Below, in pieces: positions 47,819-60,000 of a DNA stretch of 64,000 bases. Under the pieces are notes generated by a model. It worked only from the letters and a program-made list of their open reading frames with translations, did no database searches and was not told the DNA's origin. Position 1 is the stretch's first letter. Each line of letters starts with the position of its first letter. Where the stretch lies: the NCBI GenBank assembly GCA_014607495.2, contig CP053153.1:8246001-8310000 (forward strand). Reading direction: 5' to 3'. A program made the translations under genes and the position numbers. The stretch comes from Carposina sasakii (taxonomy: Eukaryota; Arthropoda; Insecta; Lepidoptera; Carposinidae).

Positions 47819-48802
47819 TAATTTTATATTTCTCTCTTAAATGCCATTGCTTAATTCTTTCTGAGGTTTATTAAATAACTAGTTATGGATTGTCTTGAGT
47901 TCCACAATTAAACCTAAGATCAAATGCTTACCACATACTGATATTTTATTTTGAAATGTTTGTAGTATGTACCTCTGTTTATTTTTCTCCTACATCTTTG
48001 ATGTAAGTGCCTGTATGTAAGCTTTGAAACTTCACTCGTCATGTGAATTTGTGTCTACTATTGTCACAGCGCACAGTGACAAGTTCGAATTGTATGAGTT
48101 CTCAAGTTTGTGTTAGGCCTGCTCTACATTTCTTTTTATACGTACATACAATAGATAATGTGTAGGGTGCGTATCACCAAATAATTCCTTTCGATGATGC
48201 TGCTAGTTACTATGTGTATTATCTGTGTCACTGCACACAAAAAAGGTTAGTTTCGAAATCAGGCATAGAAGTCCATTCCATGAAGCGGTCTTTAGATAGG
48301 GAAGGTAAGGTGATGTCCGCTTTTGTGTAGATTCAACATTATTCAAAATTATTCTGTCAAAAAACCTACACACGCTCATAAGATGTGATGCATAGACATT
48401 GGGGAGGGACTTAGCGCTGTGCGAGATATTTCGCTCTTTACTATGTCAATGCGAGCTGATCTCTTATAAAGTTTTTAATCTGTGTGCTCCGTACCTTCCT
48501 GTACCACATAATATTCCGTGTCTGCGATGCGTTCCTAGGTCGATAATAGATTAGATCAGATAAATTGTACCTAATTTCGATACTAGGTATACCTATACCG
48601 CGCCATGATTCGTATTAACCTTCCCACATTATACAGTAGAAATGTATACCTTGGAGAGACAAAAGGACGGGTATTTATCGTACATAGAATCTGTGCTGTA
48701 CTGTATTGCTGACACAAGGATATATTGAAATAAATTAAAACACTACAATAATGTAATTTTATTTGTGTTCTTTTATCACAGTTCTAACGAATCAACATTT
48801 TA

Positions 48803-49135
48803 TCTATCTATATACATATAACAAAAATGTAACGGATCGCTGTCTGTACATGGAAGATATATAAGGAAAAATATTATAGAATACTTTATCAACGCAATAG
48901 TATCCAAAACTATGATTTTTGGATTTTTTGTCTGTTTGTCTGTGCGTTTGTGCACGCTAATCTCAGAAACGGCTGAACCGATTTCGATGCAGTTTTCAGG
49001 AATAGGTATATTGTGACAGGTCCCACTTAACATATAGGCTACTTTTTATCCCGGGAAAATGTTTTTATCCCGGATAATTTCGACATTTTGTTTTTTCTGT
49101 AGTACACGCGGACGGAGTCGCGGGCGTCCACTAGT
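48803..49135 (+). mobile_element. Short non-autonomous Helitron
   Basis: Starts TC after an A, ends CTAGT before a T (A^T insertion), and carries a hairpin just inside the 3' end (cgcggacggagtcgcg, with one bulged base). The interior includes the common gaaccgatttcgatgc block. The 3' 31 bases are the same as those of the Helitron ending at 62340. The 77-codon minus frame at 48800-49033 lies inside it and is not a gene. Confidence 0.75.
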
Positions 49136-49298
49136 TGCTAATAAATTGGACTGGTTAATATACGAGTACCTACAATATTTTAACATAGTCAATACAACTT
49201 AAAATTACCTAATTTACTAATAACTGTACAAAATGTGCACCTGTGATAATAAAGGGGAAACAAATTAAATGCTTTAATAACATTCATAAAACTGTATG

Positions 49299-49466
49299 GT
49301 ATGTATCGCAGCTTTCATACTATAGGGGCATAACTCGAAAAAAAAAGGTTATTGGGAGAATGCGTTTAAGATGTTTGCATATTGATTTTGTACCGATATA
49401 TTATAAAAACTCGAAATCACAAAATGTTCGAGATGTGCCCCTATAGTATGAAAGCTGCGGTATGTT
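49299..49466. mobile_element. Foldback MITE
   Basis: Perfect inverted arms cagctttcatactatagggg (from about 49309) and cccctatagtatgaaagctg (to about 49457), with partial pairing outward and inward. The 67-codon frame at 49243-49446 is a by-product. Confidence 0.7.
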
Positions 49467-50220
49467 CCCATAATTAAGATTGTGAGCACAGTTTATTATG
49501 TTTTCTCTAAAGCCCGCCAATTTTCCATCTCAACTTGTCTACCTTAATATAAAGGCAGTAAGACTAATGTCTCTAACATACTTAAAACCTACCTCATCAA
49601 TTATGTCGAAATATGCCGACGAGGGGGTATTGCTTCTTTATTTTAAACAGTTAACTTATTATTACAGTTGATAACTTTATTTCGCTAACTTATTGCATTT
49701 ACATTATTATTCTAATCACCATAAGGATAAATAAGGGCCGTATTACTGCTACCTTATCGACTACACAGCTTACTTACATACATGCTCAAACAATAAATAA
49801 AAAAACAACCCTAAATTATAAATACTTAATAGATATTATTGCACTGGCACCTAACTGGGATTATCTGAAAAATTCGGTACCAGGAACAACGAAAGATAGC
49901 TACACACATCTGCCTGCAGTCTTACCAGCAAAATATACTGACAATGATATATTACGTCATTTGACATAAGATCGTAAACTCTTGCTTGTCAGTCGTTTAA
50001 TAAGCTCAGATGTACTCGATTAAACCCAGTAATGAATTATTTGGCACAAATCGTAAGATTTCTCTTGATCGCTTATGATGTTGCCATTAGAATTTTCGGG
50101 TAAGATTGCAGTTTGAATGATCTTGTGATCTCCTAAGTGTAACTATGAGAATCAACTACACCTCAGACCTTCTTTGTTAATATACAAAGAGGTCCAACTG
50201 GTCATATGATCTACAATTGA

Positions 50221-50266
50221 AATAATTAAATCTAAACATAATTTTTTATGTTTAGATTTAATTATT
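50221..50266. repeat. Perfect 20-base inverted repeat
   Basis: Arms aataattaaatctaaacata and tatgtttagatttaattatt are perfect complements around a 6-base loop. A tiny MITE or a simple palindrome. Confidence 0.7.
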
Positions 50267-50580
50267 ATGGACTCTGTCTGAAATAAATAGTTTTTATTTT
50301 TTTATTTTATATTATTTATAATATTTAGTATTACTGGATAATTACTGGTATTTATTGCACTAATCAAATATCTAACTAATTAATAATATACAGTTTTTAT
50401 TGTTATATAAATCTTATTCTTTGTGATCGCAGCTGGTTTACATTCATGACATGATTTACGCTATTTATGACATCACATAAAGCAATGAAATTGATTTTTT
50501 ATTAAAGCTAAGGGAATTTCAACATCTAAAAATATATTGGATGTAAAGATGTTCGTGCCAGTTGTGCCACAAAGACATTA

Positions 50581-50727
50581 GGGTCGATTCCGACAGTTAC
50601 ACTTAAACCTAAACCTAATCTTAGTCAGGTCTATCTCTCTCCGTTCTTAACATAAATGGCTGAGAGAGAAAATGACAGGTAGGACTAAATTTACGTTTAG
50701 GTTTAAGTGTGACTGCCGGAATCGACC
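50581..50727. mobile_element. Foldback MITE with ggtcgattccg ends
   Basis: The left arm (gggtcgattccgacagttac then acttaaacctaaacctaa) pairs with the right arm (ttacgtttaggtttaagtgt then gactgccggaatcgacc). About 147 bases, few mismatches. Confidence 0.7.
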
Positions 50728-51075
50728 ATATTATTTCTATAAAATAATTATAATTATCAGATTTTAAGTGATGCATAAACTTGTTATTTTACAGCCTCTG
50801 ATCTACGGAGAATATTCATATGAAGTTTATATTTGCATGTTGTATATAACGAAATCTTTAAATACGCATTCTATTTCTTCTGATTTTATAAGGCTTATGA
50901 TTTGTTATATGTACATACTTTTATAAACAAAAACTTTTTTAATTTTAATTTACTTATAGCATTGCATTGGTATACATGTACATAGGTACCTACTTATCAG
51001 CATAAAAAATAATTTTACTTATAGTATTGCTTGCATTGGTTTAATACTTTCATTTAGCCTTCCGACCATGTCTTG

Positions 51076-54000
51076 TTACGAATACTTGTAGATTCCAGTC
51101 TCCTTGCGCATACGCACTGAAATAAAAAAAGGAAGCATTACTTTTACATGGTAGGTTCATGTATGTACCAAATTGATCAATAAAACTAGTAAATAATTAA
51201 GAAACTGCTCTCTAGAACTGATAGCATTCAATCAGTTGCAAGATACGTAGGTACGACTTAACTCACAATACAATTCGTTTTGTTTAATATCTTTAAAACA
51301 TCGCCTGATAAGTTAAGCACATAACAGTAGTTGTCTGTTGGTACTGCCCATAATACTTGGCACCAATGCTTGTATCCAACTTATCCAACTTTTGCTTGTT
51401 GGTTTATTTCTAAAATATCTATTGACTGCAATCGCCTGTCGTTACTTGCGCCATATTCGGCGAGAAAATAATATGTCATACTCATACAGGCACTGACGAC
51501 GCGACGTGACTCCTAGACATAACAGAGTGATTGCTGATTTATGCATTTGGATCAAGGACGATGTTATCTATTACACTACTACTAGATTCGCAGTCATCAT
51601 TTTAAATCGCTATTAGGGGTCATTAATATGAAGCCGTATTTATATTGCCCATGTTACCGTTAGCAATAAATTTACTACAGCTATGCAAAACCATTAGACC
51701 GATATCTAACCATAGATTGGATATCAATCCTCACAACTTCATTTAACAAAACGAGAGAAATACTTACTTTCAACAAAGCATATTGCGGCTAGTATACACG
51801 CCGAGAATAGTATTGTCATCGATATCACCAATACTGTGATTTGATGTGAATGATCGCAGCAACAGGATTTTTTTTCTTTTCCGGGGTGTTGTTTCGTGAA
51901 GCCATTCACGACCGTAAAGTGTGTTGAACTAGCGACGGAGGTGGCGTCCTGTCCGGTGGCGGACCCGCGCTTCACTCCGTTCCAACCGTCTGTATCTCGA
52001 GTTTCTTCGGGAATGGCTACTACAGCTTCGGGATACGTCGACTTGCGTCCGTAACTGTCTAGTCTAGATTGGTACGGAGTCGTCTCCACTTGCCCAGGGC
52101 TTCTTCCATGCAGACGCGCTAGATGCGCGGCGCTTAGCAACAGCGATCCCGACGATACGCTCTGCAAAAAAAATGGACGTTAAATTTTCATTATGACACT
52201 GGAAAGAAATGACTTCGTGCAATATATCACATAATCAAATTGAAATGGCTTTGAACAGAATTCAATCAACGAAATGAGGAAGTGGGCGGCAAAAACTGGC
52301 GTGATAAACAACAAATATCGTGCCGAGCGCAATAGTGGAGTACGCCGCGGACCACATATTTGCTGTTGCGTCATTGTTGAACTTTTCAACAGGTCAATAT
52401 CTAATTTTACCTTCAAAGGTCATTAGTTTGATGCAGGAACATCTAAGTCACTTACGTAAAAAAGATATTTTTCTTAAAATACAAGAATGTACATGTAATT
52501 CGTTGAAAAAAATGCGTAGTAAATTTAAAAAGCTAAAAATGATATAGCTGTTTGTTTTTTATGCCCAAGAAATTAAATGTGTAATTCATCACAGTACGTA
52601 TAAGAATGTTAGTGGCTGACAGATCCTGTATGAAATTAGTAATTTGTTTCAATGGTTTTTGACCCCAACACAATATCAGAGCCGTAATTGCCAAATTGCT
52701 GTAAAAAATCTGACGGTTGTAATTGTTCTTTATGAGGTGAGCATTAATTGATCTGACGGAGGCGAGTTTTTTGCGGCTCATGAAGGCGGAATCCGGAGAT
52801 GATGATAGATAAGTGTAGCTACGTAGAAGTGTGCTTACGTGGGTGCTGTGGTTGCTGGAAGAGCCTTGACTGGAGGCGGAGCCGCCTCGCGAGCGCGAGT
52901 CGCTGACGCTTCCAGTGCCGGTGCTGCCGGATAGCGACGGCCGGGGGATGTGCCATTCGTGGCATGAGATCTGAAAACAAAACGTAATTTTAAATCTAAA
53001 GTTGTTCCCTTTTCCCTTTTAAAGTTCGACCAGCCCACGTCTCTCCAACTTGCAGCATCGGTGATATCTCTATCATTTGTCTATCATACATGGCAATTAC
53101 ATAAGGATGTACATAGTAAGCTATTGTTGTTTAATAAATTGTCTGTTCACTTCAGTCATAAATTGCTGCTGTATAATCTATAGTTATTACTCATAAAACA
53201 AATTAACTTAGATCCTGATATGCCACATTAAGTATTGGATCATCGATGAAAAGGAGACCATTATAGCGTGTTTTTACTAAAGTTAATAGGTTCAAATTAC
53301 TTAAGCACTCAAGTTTTTTGTATACCCGATGAAATAACTTTGAACTTGTGAATTACTACAGGCAGTATGGTACAGGTAATTACTGTCTTATGTTGTCAGT
53401 CGATGAATTAATGAATAAGTATTATAAATGCATGATGCGATGATGCGGACTAGCAAAAAGTTTTTCACTTCAATCCAGGAACTAAGTTGTTTAAAGTTGG
53501 TACTTCAATAACTAAGGACGACGAGACGTCTACTTTGTCCACATTTCCTTGTCGGTCTATTGAGTGTAATCTTATTATTCATATTGTCCAACAGAAGGTA
53601 GGCGATCTAATTATTTTACTGTGATTTATTGCAATTTATTTTAGAGATCCCTCGAGTATTGTTTGTGAGGTTCATACATAGCGTTAGTCGTCTTTAACTA
53701 TTTTACGTGTACACGTAGGTTTGTTTATTTACTATACGTTATGCAATTCGTTGACATGGTAAGTTAACTATTGCCAAATTATTCTACGCTCGATTTTCAA
53801 GATGAAAAATGGTATTGCTGTTAGTATGGTTCCACAAACAAAAGCGTTGACGTAAAAACGAATGTGTCTGTCGTTATGCAACTACGTCGCTGTGTTCGCA
53901 CGGAAATATTTGCTTCCTTTTCGTGATTTCTTAGATTAGGGGCGTCATCTTCATTTCTATTTATGCTGATGTCTCGGCATTCAGTTATGCAATGCAAATT

Positions 54001-57000
54001 ACTATTATTAGAACTGTTTCCAATTTTTTATGTGAAATACTTCTTATTATGGGTATTTGTTGTATTTTTTAATGCAATAACTACGGAACCTCATTTATTT
54101 CCACTGTTTAACGAGATAACCGTCCTAGCCACAAATGATGCTAACGAATACATTGTAGTCCTGTTAACTAATATACATAAAGGTAATACCTACATACATA
54201 ATACGATTTCATTTATACATAAAGGTCCTTAGATAACATTGTACTACAATCACGATCGATAAGGAAAATGGTAGATGCGGCCTTTCAACTCGGTATTTTT
54301 GGTGGAGTAACGAAATGGTCAATGATAAGGATGCATTGCAGTTCGTCCCTCAGCTAGGCTTAACATATTCGCTTGTGTTATGTAAAACTGAATGTGAGAT
54401 GTGGGACGGGATTAAATTCTGTAATGCTAGTCCGTTGTTTTTTGTCCTTCTCGCAAATGGCAACTTGTTCTTTGTTGCGGTTGCGATTTAAGTCCATGGC
54501 TGTTCCTAAGTGTGGGATAAGCCTAACATTAAACGGGATTGTGGCCAGTAAAGTTTCATCAATTACATTTTTAGGTCAAGTTTTGTTCGGACTCCGATTG
54601 ATTTTGTCAGATACAGTGCTCAAGGTTCGCGTTCTCTTTATTTGCGGTCTCGTTTCGCTGGCCTCTGTTGCAATAAATGCTTAGTTTTGCTTTCGGCTCC
54701 ATGGTCCTCTTTGTTTCATTGATAACATGATGGATAGGCATTTTGGGTTGTATCATTTTAACATACATTTCTTTCATGTTACTGCAAGGTCTTTGCATAT
54801 TGTGGCATTTCGAGTTTCAATGTTGCGATGAATTAAGATTATTGTGTGCAGAAGTTATCTAGACAGCCATCTTGATATTTCCAAGGGTCTTTGGATAAGC
54901 TTTTTAATGATGCGTTAAGGACACCGTTAAATGTTATATCTACAGGCACTATATTAGGTTTGCAAGTAAGGCGCGGTGGAGGCGTTGCAAAATATTTCGC
55001 CAAATGCAAGGAACTGGTTTCGTGATTGGCGTCTTGATCGTTGCGCTTACCTACTGCAAGCACCGGCTCTACTTGTCAAGTATCATGCGCGAGCACTTTC
55101 GCTCTTTGTGTGGGAGCAGATTTTGCTACACGAATGCCTACCGTTCTAACTAGATCACAGATATCAACTGGGAACTCGGTCGAATTTTATGAATTTTATA
55201 TTATACACACCAACAATATACCTATAGTTATTGCAGTCTGGCTTTATTGTCTGTGTCGATGTGGAAATGTAACAGCTATGTTTGGTTTTTCTAAGTATTA
55301 GCAAATTTTTACTAGTAAACATGACGTTACAAAATGCTTATTTAAAACTTTATCTTGTATAGTGGCCATATAATGTAGGTAGGTAATATTTAAATGTCCA
55401 TATAGAGATTTGAAAACTGGCCGCGTGGTGCCGGCAGAGTAGAATTCGTACCACCCCATGTCTGCCCGTGGGTATCGTACGAGGCGATTAAGGGTTTCCG
55501 GGAGCAGTGGCAGCAGCGCCTCCCCTGTTGACAACATAGTCCAAAATACAAACTGCGATCACTTGTGGCATGCCCTGGGGGAGGCCTACGTCCAGGAAGA
55601 CTGCAATAGGCTGATGATGATAATGATGATGATGACACAGATTAGAAAATAGTAGATACTCGTAGTATAGTATTTTAAAATGCACTAGGAAGAATATTTT
55701 TAGCAATTGTCATCATTTTACTTTCGTCATAGTAGGTCAGGTATCGATATCAGTAGGTCGCAATGCACTTATTGCGCAACCACAACTGTTGTTGACCCGG
55801 CCTGTCATACAAGTGCAGTTTGTTTGGAGGCTGTACAGTTTTTTTTTACTTTTTTAACGCTATTACTTTTATTATGCCTAAGTAGTTTCGATTACAATGG
55901 ATACGACAAGTTTTGCTCGGGGAATAATTTACATAATGTTTTGTAAAAATGTTAATTAGCTACACAAGAAAGGTATTTGCTGGTATTCTCCGCGCTAGAA
56001 TTTACATGCGAGAATGTAGACATAAAGCCGGTCGTCGTTCGTGCTCGTGAGGTAACCGCATGGGTTAAAATTTTCTTCGTCCCACCTAGTAATGAGCAAT
56101 GAGCATTAAATCTGTTAATTACTCTAATTAATGCATATTTCCATTATTCATATAAGGGATTGGAAATCCGGGACTGCACGTGTCGTTTGGGTAGACAAGG
56201 ATATGCAACTCATGATTCAGAATTTTAATTAGTGTCAGCACGTGGTATGGCCACGTTTAGATATTTCCATAAGTATACATTAATAGATTTTTTATTATCT
56301 GTATCTTCGCCGTAGCCGTATGGACGAACACGTGGGTCAACATTGTTTTTGCAATAATATTGAGGTAGGTGATTATGTGAGAAAATATGTAAAGAGAATT
56401 AATTGCAGTTATAATTCATGCCACAGTCATTTTCATATTTCAAACAATACGAAGCCAGCTCGTGTTTGAATCTAAAAAGGTTATCATAAGTAGCCTTTTA
56501 TGTCAAAACAATGATGGATCAATGTTGCAATTTATGCATTAAACCTTCTACAGTACCTTTGTGAATATTGTTCATTTTAATTGACCATATTCTTTACGGT
56601 AAGGGTTACGAAATATTTACTTAGATCTTTTTCATTGGTTGTTTTGGGCATGTTCTTTAGTGTTACCCATGTATGAGTGCTATCGATGATTTTTATGTAA
56701 TTGATAAATAGAATCAAAAGTAATATGCAGAATGTGTTTAATTGTGTATGTAAACATTAAGTAGCTTACGTTCAATTCTTTTACACTTACCTACTTTGTG
56801 TAAAAAGTGCAACAACGAAGAACTAAGCAATTAAACAGCAATTAAAATTATTTAAGATGATATTGACCTTAACATGCGACATCGAATTGGTGTTGCTGGT
56901 TACAAGCTTTCGGTACCATTTAATCTAAAAGATCTATTTACGAAGACGTATGTACATCTTCGATTTGTATTAAATTGAAATTAAGCTGACGATCAAGTAA

Positions 57001-60000
57001 ATTAGTTGATGAAAATGAGTCAGTTTCTCTCCCGAAACTTTAAACAGGCACATAAAAAGCCGGTACCAGATCATTGAGGGTAGCGATCTGTCACTGCTTT
57101 AATAGGTATCTGTCGAAAAAAAGTATGAAGATGATTAGAAATACGAAATGATAGATTTGTTTCTGCACGACAGTAAATTGTAAATTTTCCAATGTGACCC
57201 AGTTTCGAACGATGCAATTTGACGCTAATGAACAATGCCGATGATCTAGTTATCAGCATAATAACAGGTGCATGGGTTGTGAAACATGTTCGGTACAACA
57301 AGACAGTCTAGTTTCGTTATGCAACACATGTTATCTCCACAAATCAAAGCGATGTATGCATGCATGTATCTAACGGTCCCAACTAATCACGGAACTCATG
57401 AGAGATAACCTGTGATTCAAATGGCTTTGACACAATCCTAATCTTATGAGAGTCGTTAACATTGTCATTCGGTCAGACGACTATAAAATAATCGCTACAG
57501 TTACATAAACTAGAGGCGAATGTGAGCAAACTAATTGTTGGATTCAATTTGACGCTCACCAAATTAATCACATTTCCCTTTCAACTCTGACTCAACACCT
57601 TTTGTTAATGTTCTTAACAAGTCTTCGGCTTACAACGTTGACGCCTCCACTCAACTTTCATAACAACAAACAATAGCCACCACTCTTACTAAAAGTATGA
57701 TAAATCAGTTAACGAGTTACTCGACTGTGCTCCTTAGAAGAGAAAGTGTATTATTCTAATACTACTCTTCTTGGAATACTTTCAGCATCGCAAATGTCAC
57801 AATGGATAACGGATCGCTACACGATTTCGATTGGACGTTCCTCAGACGCATCGATTTCTATTAATCCGCTGTCTGCTGAATGTTGATCTGCTATAAGGCG
57901 ATTATGCTAAATGCATGGGTCTATTCTACTTAGAGCACTCTGTCTCAATCACGTGATCTTTTCATTGATAATGTCATTGATGTTTTTTAGTCTTGTATTA
58001 TGGATCGAAACAGATTGAAACTATCGGTTGGTGACTTATTTATATTTGGTTTTCATAAGTTATAATATCTATTGGCAGTATTTCCTTGCATGTACGAATA
58101 AATTGCCAAGTTTGCGAAGACGTGATTTTGAGCGTCCAATTATCATATTTTATACGCGATTGCATGAGGACGCCGCAACATAACTCATTGTTCACGCTGG
58201 TCACAAACGCTGACATGATGCTTATGCCCGTCCTTGAACTCAATTGGTTTTATTTATGAAGCTAACGGGAATCGTGTCAATGCAAATAGCTATGAGTAGA
58301 TGAGTTGCTTGACTACCGAATGACAATGAGATTCACTGCTATACAGTGCTATCAGTCTGCTCATAATTTTGTGTTTATTATAGCCCTTTTTTGCTGGTCT
58401 GTTAATCATATAGGAATTTGGTATGTACATTCACGAGTTATATAACAACAACACATGTTTTAGTACCATTGAACTTTGTAATGCCCAAAATGATATGTTC
58501 CGTATGATAATTTATAGTATTTCTTAATTAATGGTTTAAAGTTTCTTCCCTATCGATTGGATCATCACGTCTGCAGTGTTATACCTGTGAGCTCGTATTA
58601 ACGCCCATATTTCGAGTGGGATGTTACATTAGAAAAAAAAAGTGGCCATGAAATACATACATAGCCGGATTCTTCATCTATTCACGATGTTATGACATCA
58701 TCACTGACGTCTGCTAATTTCTGTTTTGTACACAAACGTATACCTATCCTTAAATTTCTTAATGGTCTTATGTTCCATTTAATTGTTAATTAATTAGTTG
58801 AATGGTAGAATTCAAATAATAAGAATTGCATTAATAAACGCCTAAGTTTGTGTCTATCATTAACTTTCGCGTTAATTATAATTTTATTTACTTATATGAT
58901 TTTACTACACTGTACTAAAAAAAGTCTATATATTTGGAGGTCAAATCATTTAATTTTTTTCATTCCGGCATTGCATCAACATGACTGAATCTATATACCT
59001 TCTAATATGGGCTAAGGTACCTAACTCTAGTCTATGTTAATTACCATTGGAAGACCAAACGGCTAGACGGATCTTATAATAATTTGTTAATGGGGCAGGT
59101 AGTATGACAATATTTTATGGAAATATAAGTAGATAGAGTCAAATGAACAGTCTTTTACATTCTTTAATTAACTTCATATTTTGGTGTGATGTCGTAACGT
59201 ATTACGATGGTAGGTTATAAATGAATTCGCCATATGACTGTTCTAACTAGTGATCGGACTTCACACAATGACATCTTAATTTACCTTGACGGTTTGTAGT
59301 CTTTGTAAAATAGTTTGTGACACTTCCTGGCTATCGTGTTAAATGAAAACAAATTGTAACATCATTCCCTGTAACCTGAGGACGACTGGTATTGAGGTCA
59401 CAGGTTTTTAGCTCAGACATGTTTTCAAAAACTTCTTGTTGCGTGTGTATTAACGCAATGACTCAATTAAGTGTGTACATATCACGTAACTTGTCTTAAA
59501 CTCGATAGTTTGACAACTTAGTAAAAATGGCATTGACCTCGATAAATTTTTACATGGTGTTTATTTTTCTAGAATAATATAAGTTTATAAGGTCAGTCAG
59601 TCAGATGACCGTTTTTAAACCCGTAAGTTGTGTGTAGCCACACAGCTGCGCAGTGTGTCATTTCGATGATACCCGTGTCGCTAACTTTGTTTACCATATT
59701 TTTTAAAACTAGTCGCAATTGACCTTCTTTCTCTTGCGAGGTCGATTTACCTTTTTCCTAATCTTTGTTTTTATTTATTCCATTTTTCACTCACAGCCTC
59801 TTCAATTCGATACCTGTTTAGTAAATTACTGACGGTTGGGATAATATTTATATTTTGATGAAAAATATGTTGTTGACCTTTACCTGTCGTGTGCAGTCGT
59901 TAAATGGTGCGAAAAATTCTATTTACCAATACTGGTACGAAACTTGTCCAGTTTCTATGTCAGTGACAACATAAACGCAGTATGAAAAACGCAAATATGG

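Larger units (their letters stand above)
46831..51075. other. Interval after nudC exon 4
   Basis: I searched by eye for the NudC CS domain and C-terminal Trp-Trp region and found nothing. Elements present: MITE at 47439, Helitron at 48803, foldback MITEs at 49299, 50221 and 50581. The remainder is AT-rich. Confidence 0.4.

Noticed and set aside
48800..49033. 77-codon minus-strand protein
   Set aside because: It lies within a short non-autonomous Helitron.
50780..50900. Candidate nudC exon after an acceptor-like ttttacag
   Set aside because: Its translation does not resemble the NudC CS domain and there is no donor in a fitting phase.
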